Positions 29,937 through 39,600 of a stretch of DNA of 64,000 bases are shown piece after piece. Below the pieces are notes generated by a model. That model searched no databases. It saw only the letters and a list, made by a program, of their open reading frames with translations, and was not told the DNA's origin. Every line of letters starts with the position of its first letter. Positions within the stretch are counted from its first letter, which is position 1. This DNA comes from Fagopyrum homotropicum. Lineage: Eukaryota > Streptophyta > Magnoliopsida > Caryophyllales > Polygonaceae. Location of the stretch: the NCBI GenBank assembly GCA_033239125.1, contig BSWB01000004.1, forward strand, positions 28,021,501 to 28,085,500. The letters are read 5' to 3'. The position numbers and the translations under genes were made by a program.

Positions 29937-32900
29937 CATCAAAGAGGAACCATATACAGAAAAATCATCCATAAATACCTCCATGATTTCCTCTATGTAT
30001 TCGGAAAAGATGGCCATCATGCATCGCTGGAAGGTAGCGGGTGCATTACACAATCCAAATGGCATCCTCCTATAAGCAAATGTCCCCCATGGACAAGTGA
30101 AAGTGGTCTTCTCCTGATCATCCGGATGGATGGGAATCTGGAAGAATCCACTATAGCTGTCTAAGTAGCAAAAGTGTGAATGCTGGGCCAACCGCTCGAG
30201 CATTTGATCAATGAAGGGAAGTGGAAAATGGTCCTTCCGTGTGGCCGTGTTCAGCTTCCTATAATCAATGCAAACCCTCCAGCCCGTAACGGTCCTGGTT
30301 GGGATCAACTCGTTGTTCTTATTCGTCACAACGGTCATCCTTCCTTTCTTCGGAACTACATGCACCGGGCTAACCCATTTGATGTCCGAGATAGGATATA
30401 TGATACCTGCATCCAATAACTTAAGAATTTCCTTCTTCACAACCTCTTTCATGATCGGATTTAACCGTCTTTGAGGTTCCCGTGAAGTCTTATGATCATC
30501 CTCCATTAGAATTCTATGCATGCAGAAAGAAGGCTTAATGCCAATAAGATCATCTATAGTGTAACCCAAAGCCTTTTGATGCTTTCTCAGGACATGCATT
30601 AGTTTAGACAATTCAGTTTCGGAGAGGGAAGCACTAACAATAACGGGATAAGTGGAATCCGATCCAAGAAAGACATACCTCAAGTCATTTGGGAGTTGTT
30701 TAAGCTCCACAACTGGGGGTGCTTTCTGAGGGGGATTCTTGCTTCCTCCTTCCAGTGGAGTAGATCCAGAAACTGGACTTTCGGAAGTCTCAGTTGAAAT
30801 TGTCTCGCCTTCGACCTCGGTCGAGGCGCAGAGGCGTTGACCGAGATGTTCTTCAGTCGCCTCGCTCAGTCCAGAAAGTGCCTCGGTCGAGGTACTGCAA
30901 CTGGAACCGAAATTGGAGATCTTCGTCTCCTGGATTAGCTTCTCAGTTTTAGCTCCTGGATCTTCTTCCAGTGGTTTTAAGCTCCGTATATCTGGATCAC
31001 AAGAAGCATCTATACCTTCCTCCATTAAACTGAAACTAATAACTCTTTCGAGTGGATCGTTAATAAGTATAGAGCTCACCAATTCTCTTGATTCTTCTTC
31101 ATCGTAGATGTTGAAGATATTATCGCTTAGCTGCTCCCCTTTCATGGCTGCAAGTAATGCGAACTCCACCTCATCGCCACCAATGTTGGATTTCAACTTG
31201 GCGTTCTTGCAATCCACGTTGCAACCCGAAGTTGCTAGAAATGGCCTCCCGAGAATAATAGGAACAGGATAATCTGCGGGAATGTCAAGTACAACAAAAT
31301 CTATTGGTAAATAGAAGTTACCTAACTTGACCGGAACGTCTTCCAAGATTCCCACGGGATGGGTGATGGAGCGATCCGCCATATATAGTCGAATCTTGAC
31401 CGGCTTGGGTTCTCCAAGTCCGATCTTCACACATAGCTCCAGCGGGATGATGCTCACGTTGGCTCCTAGATCACAAAGGGCTTCACAAGTGACATCCCCA
31501 ACTTGAATGGGAATGCAAAATGAGCCGGGATCTCTCAATTTAGGTGGCATCTTCTCCTTCATGATTTGAATGAGCTCCGAGGATTTAGATGTCATCCTAA
31601 CTTCACCAAAATCTTCCAGTTTCCTCTTCCTTGATAGGATCTCCTTCAAGAACTTCCCATAGGCAGGCATCCCTAGAATAGCATCAAGGAAAGGAATGTT
31701 AATGTGCAGTTTATTCATCAAGTCAAGGAACTTACCAAAGTGCTTGTCTAGATGTGCTCTGGCCCTTGACTGGGGAAATAGAAGTGGTGGTTTGTATGCA
31801 GGAGGTGGAACATAAACTTCAGTTTTCCCCTCCGCTCTCTGTGGCTCCACCTCGGTTGGCATCTCGGTCGACGTGTTCTTCGACTGCACCTGGACCGAGG
31901 TGGTCTTCGTCGGCACTGGCACCGACCGAGGCACTGGATCTACAGTTTTAAGTCCACTCCCTGTAGTTATGGCCATGATCTGGCCCTTGGGGTTTCTTTC
32001 CGTCCTTGTTGGAAGCTTCCCTGGATCTCTTGGCGCTTCATTCGCCCTACTTGCAAGTTGTTGTTCAAAGGCTTTTTGGGCCTTCGAAAATGAAGTCATA
32101 GAAGTCTCCATAGCATTAAGCTTGATCAAGATAGCCTCCAGAACTGCGTCTTTCTTTTCCGGCTGAGACGAACTTGATCCTTGCCCCTGGCTCTTTAATG
32201 GAGTAGAAGAAGAAGAAGGGGAAGAGAGGAAAGGGTTAGAGGAATCGTTAGAGTTGGAGTTTGAATGATTGTTACCAGAATTTTGGTTGTTCGCCCTCCC
32301 ATTGTTGCTATTGGATCCTCTATTGTTGTTGTTGTTGTAGTTGTTGTTCCTGGAACCGTTGTTGTTGTTACGGTATCCATTGTTGTTGTTCCTTTGTCCT
32401 TGCTCTTCCTTCTTGGTTTGAGCAACCAAGAGTTCCTTCAATTGCTTCACGTCATTCTTCAAAGACGTGAGTTGATTGTTGTTGGGCTGAGTTTCTTGGA
32501 AGTTAACTCTTTTAACTCCACCTTCAGCTCCTTGGTGGGTGTACTTCTCCATATGCAAAGCTTGCTTCTCGATGAAGTCCCAAGCTTCGTCAATCGCCAT
32601 GTCCATAAAGGTACCGGCGGAGAGTAGTTGGAGGTTGAACTGGGTGCTTCCGTCTAGTCCCTTGAAGTATATCTCCAATAACTCTAACTTTGGAATCCCA
32701 TGATGTGGGCAATCCAAAAGAATGTCCTTGAACCGCTCCCATGACTTGGACAAGCTCTCCTTGTCTTTCATAATGAAAGCGTTGATCTTCCCTCTCATTT
32801 CAGCTGTCTTTGAGGGGGGAAAGAATTTGGTCAAGAATTCCGTCGTCATCTCCTCCCATGTGCTAATTTTTCCTGGAGGAAGAGATTGATACCAAGTAAG

Positions 32901-33596
32901 AGCTCTATCTTTTAAAGAAAAGTAAAAAGGTCTTAGCTTGTAGTTGTTATTTTCAATCCTTGAGGGTCTCAAGGTCTCCATCAAGATCTCATAGTTTTGA
33001 AGATGTTGATGTGGTGATTCCTTCTCTAGCCCTCCGAATTGGCATTGGCGAATCATGGATAGAACTTGCGGTCGAAGTTCATAGTCATGGTCCGCTGGAT
33101 CTCCTAGGTTAACTCCTGGACGCCTCAGTTGTTGATTAGGGTCCATCCTTTGACCTAGGGTTTGTGGGATTCTTGCAAGAAGAGCGCCTCGGACTGGCAT
33201 CCGAGGTGGAAGTATCTCGGCCGGGGCGTCTAGTACTGGAACCTGCCTCGGTCGAGGGTCAGCGACTGGGACCTGGATTGGTCGAGGATCTGGAACAGGA
33301 TCTTCCCTCGGTCGAGGTAGAAACTGGTCTCGTAAGGCTGCCATATCAGCTTTGATCGCTTCAGTCCTTGTGCGAGTTTCTTCTCTTTCTTGCCTTAGCT
33401 CTTCCCTGTTGAGGCGTAGCAGCTCTAGCGCCTCTTTCAACTCGGCCTCAAGATCGCGATTGTCATGGTGGGCCATCTTTACTTCTCTTAAGCGTCGTTT
33501 GTATGTCTTCTCTGGTTCGGGATCGTAAGGAACGATTTCCTTCCCAGTGCGGGTTCTTCGTATAAACCTAAGAAAGAACTTGAAAAAGTCACTCAA
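29913..33596 (-). CDS. B gag-pol: Gag, protease and RT
   Basis: An open frame of 1227 residues from 33596. By alignment with D the true start is probably the Met of MRRTRTGKEI-like sequence a few codons in. Gag: charged coiled N-terminus (LEAELKEALELLRLNREELRQE), then the capsid-like retrotransposon gag domain (about residues 165-330: ESPHQHLQNYEILMETLRPS, LTWYQSLPPGKISTWEEM). An Asn-rich stretch stands where a CCHC zinc knuckle is usual. Protease: catalytic CDLGANVSIIPLELC and ILGRPFL. The linker has repeated Ser-Thr-Glu motif codons. RT: WVSPVHVVPKKG, GWRVCIDYRKLN, FCYLDSYSGFFQIP, RRMPFGLCNAPATF and FMDDFSVYG. The frame ends by frameshift just after FMDD. It is the least damaged gag-pol among the minus-strand copies. 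Confidence 0.88.
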   Translation of the reverse strand: MSDFFKFFLRFIRRTRTGKEIVPYDPEPEKTYKRRLREVKMAHHDNRDLEAELKEALELLRLNREELRQEREETRTRTEAIKADMAALRDQFLPRPREDPVPDPRPIQVPVADPRPRQVPVLDAPAEILPPRMPVRGALLARIPQTLGQRMDPNQQLRRPGVNLGDPADHDYELRPQVLSMIRQCQFGGLEKESPHQHLQNYEILMETLRPSRIENNNYKLRPFYFSLKDRALTWYQSLPPGKISTWEEMTTEFLTKFFPPSKTAEMRGKINAFIMKDKESLSKSWERFKDILLDCPHHGIPKLELLEIYFKGLDGSTQFNLQLLSAGTFMDMAIDEAWDFIEKQALHMEKYTHQGAEGGVKRVNFQETQPNNNQLTSLKNDVKQLKELLVAQTKKEEQGQRNNNNGYRNNNNGSRNNNYNNNNNRGSNSNNGRANNQNSGNNHSNSNSNDSSNPFLSSPSSSSTPLKSQGQGSSSSQPEKKDAVLEAILIKLNAMETSMTSFSKAQKAFEQQLASRANEAPRDPGKLPTRTERNPKGQIMAITTGSGLKTVDPVPRSVPVPTKTTSVQVQSKNTSTEMPTEVEPQRAEGKTEVYVPPPAYKPPLLFPQSRARAHLDKHFGKFLDLMNKLHINIPFLDAILGMPAYGKFLKEILSRKRKLEDFGEVRMTSKSSELIQIMKEKMPPKLRDPGSFCIPIQVGDVTCEALCDLGANVSIIPLELCVKIGLGEPKPVKIRLYMADRSITHPVGILEDVPVKLGNFYLPIDFVVLDIPADYPVPIILGRPFLATSGCNVDCKNAKLKSNIGGDEVEFALLAAMKGEQLSDNIFNIYDEEESRELVSSILINDPLERVISFSLMEEGIDASCDPDIRSLKPLEEDPGAKTEKLIQETKISNFGSSCSTSTEALSGLSEATEEHLGQRLCASTEVEGETISTETSESPVSGSTPLEGGSKNPPQKAPPVVELKQLPNDLRYVFLGSDSTYPVIVSASLSETELSKLMHVLRKHQKALGYTIDDLIGIKPSFCMHRILMEDDHKTSREPQRRLNPIMKEVVKKEILKLLDAGIIYPISDIKWVSPVHVVPKKGRMTVVTNKNNELIPTRTVTGWRVCIDYRKLNTATRKDHFPLPFIDQMLERLAQHSHFCYLDSYSGFFQIPIHPDDQEKTTFTCPWGTFAYRRMPFGLCNAPATFQRCMMAIFSEYIEEIMEVFMDDFSVYGSSLMIAYLTFL

Positions 33597-33666
33597 GTAG
33601 AGTGGTTAGTAGACACGGGGGCAAGTACCCCAAGAGTAAACCGTAACCGGCTCGGTCTAGACCAAG

Positions 33667-33684
33667 TCCCCGGCAACGGCGCCA
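33667..33684 (-). promoter_or_regulatory. B: primer-binding site (tRNA-Asp)
   Basis: TGGCGCCGTTGCCGGGGA on the minus strand, 18 bases complementary to the 3' end of plant tRNA-Asp, separated from the LTR by six bases (AGTTTT). Confidence 0.9.
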
Positions 33685-33690
33685 AAAACT

Positions 33691-35462
33691 TGTTCTCTCC
33701 AAACGGTGTGTGCAAGCTTTAAATTTATAACCCTAGATGTAAGCTTAAAACAAGGATGCGAACCCGCAGTGTACGGGTCAATCGTAGTAAAAAGCAAGGA
33801 ATTCCAGGGGTCAATCACAGGGACTTAGTGAAACAAAGTCCAATTACGGTATGCTTATGTAAATACTAACCACAAAAGGTAATCAAAACAATCAAAGATG
33901 ATAAACAGTCAATTAAGGAAATATGCAATTCTAGGGATTAAAGCATCTAGTTGTGATTCCAACTCAAGATCTAAAGATAAGCGGACAAAGCTGAGGTTTT
34001 TGCATTAGGAAGGTGTTACTAAAGTGGAATAGATCACCGGGTAAGTCTCACTACTCACTAATCCTAAACCGTAACTCCTATTACCGGGTAAGTCTCAAGG
34101 AATTAAGATAAAGAACTATAACCTCAAACTAACGCACCATCTAAGGGAATAGAATCAACCTTTACCGGATAAGTCTCAGGCTAACTCACAAAGATGGGAT
34201 GAAAGCACACTCAAACCCCAATAAAGGATAAACCTTTATTACCTACACTTATGATCTTAGGTAAACAAACTAAGGAATTACCGGGTAAGTCTCATCCTAA
34301 GCTTGCTTTGGACCAGGAAAGGTGTAATAAGGATAAGATTTAGCAAACTCTAACACTTAACTCTCAGTTTCGGATCAGATAAGTCACCTCGGTCAGCCAA
34401 ATTCCACCCCGGCCGAGATGTTCATCGACTGAGCGAGATGCTTAGGGTTAAGGTAAAGACTCGAACTTTCAGGGTCCTACTGTGATTAAGATCATTCTAT
34501 CATTGTTTTTCCCACAACCTTCAGCCAATCACCCTAGAATCACACAAGGAAACTAGCCACTCATCATCATGAAAGTATTAATCAAATAAATGGGAAGAAG
34601 GTGAATATTTGAACAAGAAGAATTTAATGAAAAGACTTCAATAACTGAATCAAATATCACAACAAAAGCGTTCCTTGGATAAAAATCCAACAAGGCAAGA
34701 CAACAAGGAAGGGAATCTAAGATAATCTTACAAAAACCCTTCAAAAGCTATAAAAGCTACAATCTTCCTTCTTCAACCTTCAAAAAGGTTCTTCAAATCT
34801 CCCAACTGGAGTGTGGCTGCTGCGGTGTATAAACCCTGATCGGTGGTATAGCATGATGATAGCGGATGTGCGGGGTGTCGGATTTGTGGGAAACCCGACC
34901 CTTTTTATAGGAAAATAACTCTCCAAAGATAAGATATCTTAGAAAGATCTCTTCCCATAAAAATAGGTAAAATATATGATCTAGCATATCTTCTTCCTTC
35001 CAGGAGTCAAGCCCAAAAATATAAGATCTCTTTCCAAAGATAAAAGATCTCGGCCAAGAATAAAATATTCTCGCCGCGTCCCAGGTGTTCGCCTTTGTCG
35101 AGTCGATTTCTCTGGATCACCTCGGTCGAGGTGAATCTGTGGTCAACCGAGGTGAGTCACAACTGAATGTGAAATCTCTCAAATCTGGTCCAAAGTAAAT
35201 CACTAATCAATGGCTATGCTTCCTGGATGTTTCCTTATGTTCCTGAATGTAGCTCCAATGACTCCTTAGCTCCTTTTGCTCCTTTTTGATGCAAAACGTG
35301 CCATTTTACCTACGATTACAACAAAACTAGGTGTAGACCTCGGTTCCCGCAAAGGTAGATGAAATGGTAATATAATCACATATAATACATACAAACTTGC
35401 AGATTATTGAAGATAAAACGTCCAAACAAACCCTAAAATATAGACTATAATTCATGCTATCA
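33691..35462 (-). repeat. B: 5' LTR (1772 bp)
   Basis: TGATAGCATG...AGAGAACA on the minus strand. TATA (CCTATAAAAAGG, minus) near 34900-34912, motif cluster near 35095-35155, second cluster near 34385-34430, four GAGACTTACCCGGT-type repeats between about 34035 and 34295, and terminal TATAAATTTAAAGCTT near 33715. Confidence 0.93.
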
Positions 35463-35467
35463 ATTTC

Positions 35468-36490
35468 GATTGTTATGATCCATGTTGTAGGCTAAATAGA
35501 TGCGATTCTAGGGCAAGGAAAGGATGGTTATGGCTAAGACTATGATAGGATGAACTTAGATTTGCCTTTGGATGACTTGTTTACTTGAACGAAGCCTCTG
35601 TTGGAGTCCACGGTTAGTTCTTGCCATTCCACGGCCGTGGAAGGTGTAGAACAGCCCGTCGTTTCCCTGGTTCGATGGATCTAAGCTTTAGATTGTTAGA
35701 AAGTTGAAATCCTAGTGTTTGTTGAGTTAAATCTACCCTAGGGTGACCTAGTGTTAGCAACTAAGTGTTAGAAGAGACCTACCCGGTGGTTCTTACTCTT
35801 AGATTTCAAGGATGATAAACCCTAGGTAGTGGTGAGCCTCATAAGCCGCCATTGGACTAAGTGTGCTAGGATAGTTGTTTAGGACTAACCCTTTCGAGAC
35901 TTACCCGGTGAGGATAGGTTAGATCCCTAGGTGACAATCCGGTTTGTGTAGAATTCCCTCCCTTAGGCTCTTTGAGACCTATCCGGTGACGAGACCTTAG
36001 GAACGGACTAGTGGACATGAGACCTACCCGGTGATTGATCCCAATCTAGAAATACTCACTCCTAACATATCAATAGTTAGTCCAAGGAATGATTAGATAG
36101 CTTGAGTCTTATGCCATAATCGGAATTTCCAACCCCTAGAATCCGCCTTTCTCTTTTGATTCATATCTCGTGTTTAGCTTGTTTGTTTGTGTTGATTCGT
36201 TAGTTCAGTTGATCGTTTACTTTGCATGATTTGTGATCCTTGATTGATCACCTAAAAACCAACCAAAAACATTGAGATTTTCATTTCTTTATTTCTTCCT
36301 TTTTTCTTAACCTAGATCTTCACTAAACTTAATCATAAATCGAATCAATCTCACCTTAGTCTTTGTGTTCGACCTCGGAATAATATCCCTACTACAAACG
36401 TCCCGTACACTGCGGGTTCTCTAGGAGTTAGGAGAAATATAAAGAGTATAAATTTAAAGCTTATTGCGTGCACACGTTCTTAGCGTAACA
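35468..36490 (+). repeat. E: 5' LTR, inner part
   Basis: Resumes after the second ATTTC copy (35463-35467). It contains CCACGGCCGTGG at 35629-35640, four GAGACYTAYCCGGT repeats (35774, 35896, 35974, 36019) and TATAAATTTAAAGCTT (36447-36462), and ends TAGCGTAACA. It matches 44844-45866. Confidence 0.93.
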
Positions 36491-36496
36491 AGTTTT

Positions 36497-36514
36497 TGGC
36501 GCCGTTGCCGGGGA
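36497..36514 (+). promoter_or_regulatory. E: primer-binding site (tRNA-Asp)
   Basis: TGGCGCCGTTGCCGGGGA, six bases (AGTTTT) after the 5' LTR; identical to B and D. Confidence 0.92.
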
Positions 36515-36631
36515 CTAGGTCTAGATTGAGTCTATTTTGTGATTGTTTATAGTGTAGATCTTTCTTGTTGCTTTTGATCTCTCTTTGGTTTGTGTCTTTA
36601 CTTTTCAGGACATCTCTTACTCTTTAGGTGT

Positions 36632-39600
36632 ATGCAAAGATCTCGTGGCAAGGATTTAGCTCCATTTGATCCCGAACCGGAGAAAACCCTTAGATCTAGA
36701 TCCAAGAGCATTCGAAAAGGAAAAGAGATGGCCGGAAGAGATCTCCAAGCTGAGTTGGATGAAGCTTTAGAGCAAATTAGGCTAAGAGATGAGCTCTTGG
36801 AGGAAGAGAGGAGACTTGCCAATGAGAGGCAAGAAGCAACTAGGAGGGAGATTGATGAGATTAGGCAAGCCCTTGTGCAAGGAGAGCTTAATCGTCAACA
36901 ACCTCCACCTCCTCCACCACAGCCCCAGCCGGCGGCAAATATTCGGGTTGTGCCCATTGCTATTGAAGAGCCACAAACATTAGGGAGACGTATGGATCCG
37001 GCAAAAAGAGCACACAGTCCGGGTGTGAACTTAGGAGATCCCGCAACCCACAACTACGAACTCCGCCCTCAAGTTCTACAAATGATCCGGCATAATCAAT
37101 TTGGAGGGATGGAAGGAGAGTCTCCTCATCAACACTTGATGAACTATGAGATCTTGATGGAGACTCTTAGACCGCCTAGATTGGAGAACAACAACCATAA
37201 ACTTAGGGCTTTTTCCTTCTCTCTTAAGGACAAGGCCTTGGCTTGGCATCAATCTATTCCACAAGGGCGAGTGAGTACTTGGGAGGAAATGACAACCGAG
37301 TTTTTGACTAAGTTCTTCCCACCTTCCAAGACTACCGAGTTAAGAGGGAAGATAAATGCCTTCGTGATGAAGGATAGAGAGAGTTTATTCAAGTCTTGGG
37401 AAAGATTCAAAGACCTTCTCCTAGATTGTCCACACCATGGTATACCGAAAATTGAGCTATTGGAGATCTACTTCAAAGGACTTGATGAAGATAGCCAATT
37501 CAAGCTTCAATCTCTTTCCGGTGGGACTTTCATGGAAAAGCATGTGGATGAAACTTGGGAGTTTGTGGAGAAACAAGCTTTAGTGATTGAGAAGTACTCC
37601 CATAGGAAGAGTGAAGGGAGAAAGGCGGGAGCATATGAGGTGAGCGAAGTCACCATGAGCAATTTCAAGCTTGACGCCATCAACAATGAGCTAAAGTCTT
37701 TGAGAGAGTTGTGTGCTACAACTTTGAAGAACCAAGCAACCCCTCAAGTGCAAGTGCAAGCAAACTTATCTTCCAAGGAGGAAGATGTGAATTACATGGG
37801 AAGGGGCAACTACAACAACTATCAAGGCCCAAGGAACTTCAACAACAACCGGCAATTCAACAATTACCGGCCTAACCACAACCATCCCGGGTTTTCCTAT
37901 TCTAACCCGGATGGAGCCTTGAACCCTCCCGCTTCCACAAGCGCAACTCCACCACCAAAGGCTTCACAAGAACCTCCACCCGGATTTTCTCAACCTCCAA
38001 AGGATAGAACCGAAATGATGTTTGAGCAATTGCTTGGAAGGTTGAGTGGTCTTGAAAGCACGGTGACTTCCATTTCTAAGGCTCAAAAGGTGTTGGAAGC
38101 ACAAGTGTTCCAAAAGGCGGGTGAAGCTCATAGAGATCTGGGAAAGCTACCCGGAAGAACCAAAGACAACCCAAGAGGCCAAGTGTTGGCCATTACAACG
38201 AGAAGTGGGTTGAGCATGAAGGATCCCTTACCTAAGGGAAATGACAAAAGGAAGCAAGTGGTGAATGAAGAAGAGACATTGCAAGAAGGTGGAGGCAAGA
38301 GTAAGGATGTTGAGCCAACTTATGTGGCACCGCCTCCATACAAACCACCACTACCGTTCCCTCAATCAAGAGCAAGGGCTCGTTTAGACAAACACTTTGG
38401 TAAATTCCTTGAACTTATGTCTAAATTGCATATTAACATTCCGTTCATGGATGCTATTTTAGGTATGCCGGCATATGGCAAGTTCTTGAAGGAGATACTC
38501 TTCAACAAAAGGAAGTTGGAGGAGTATGGGGAAGTGAGAATGACAAAGAGATCATCGGAATTGATCCAAACAATGAAGGAGGAGATGTCTCCTAAACTAA
38601 GAGATCCGGGTTCCTTTTGTGTCCCAATTGGAGTGGGAGAAGTGAAGTATGAAGCTCTTTGTGATCTTGGGGCAAGTGTAAGCATCATACCGCTTGCACT
38701 TTGCAACAAGGTTGGGCTAGGAGAGCCAAAACCGGTCAAGATGACCCTCTACATGGCGGACCGTTCAATCACCGACCCGGTTGGGATCTTAGAAGACATC
38801 CCGGTGCAACTAGGAAAGTTCTATGTGCCGATTGATTTTGTTGTCTTGGATATTCCGGCGGACTATCCGGTTCCCATCATCTTAGGGAGACCTTTCCTAG
38901 CCACTTTCGGATGCCTAGTGGATTGCAAGAATGGAATTCTCTCCTTCAACATTGGAGAAGAGAACATCAAGTTCAAACTGTCCACAATGATGAAAGGGCC
39001 AACCCTTGATGAGGATGTTTTCAACATAGTCGAGCGAGAGGAATCTAGAGAAGTTGTGAGCTCGATCTTGATCAAGGACCCCTTGGAGAAGGTTCTTACC
39101 TTAAGTTTGATGGAGGAAGGTGTTGAGGAGGCTTGCAATGAAGAAATCAAGGCCTTGGAAACACTAGAAAAGGAGACAAGAGTTGAATTTGAGGTTCACG
39201 AAGGCATGCTGAACACCTGTAAGTTCCACGGGCGTGGAGTGTGTTCCACGGCCGTAGAACTCTCTGGAAAGCTCCAAAAAGCAAGCATGGCAACTTCCAC
39301 GGCCGTGGATGTGGAACCAACCGTGGATCCAACCGTGATTCCCCCAGAAGCATCCCTCATTGATGATCAAGCTTCAAGGAGCCTTGGAGGGTCTTCATTT
39401 GCTTTGGATTCATCTCATCCAATGTTATTTGGATCGTCTCCACTCGACAAAGGTCCTCCTAAACTTGAACTCAAACCCCTCCCCTCTCATTTGAAGTATG
39501 CTTTTCTTGGTAATAATTCTACATATCCGGTGATTGTGAATGCATGCTTGAATGATGATGAACTTGCTAAGTTGTTGCATGAGCTAAGATTGCATAGGAA

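Larger units (their letters stand above)
23037..35462 (-). mobile_element. Element B: Athila-type element, integrase-less, inserted in E's LTR
   Basis: LTRs 33691-35462 (5', 1772 bp) and 23037-27289 (3', also 1772 bp once S2 and its 5-bp duplication are removed). There is a perfect target duplication ATTTC (23032-23036 and 35463-35467). Coding: gag-protease-RT-RNase H with few breaks. Integrase and ORF-1 are both absent. About five differences in the first 160 LTR bases suggest a modest age. Confidence 0.95.

Noticed and set aside
36590..36631. Upstream start of E gag-pol at 36590, with TTTTCAG resembling a splice acceptor
   Set aside because: Relatives start at the Met equivalent to 36632. 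A leader intron cannot be supported without a matching donor or transcript.
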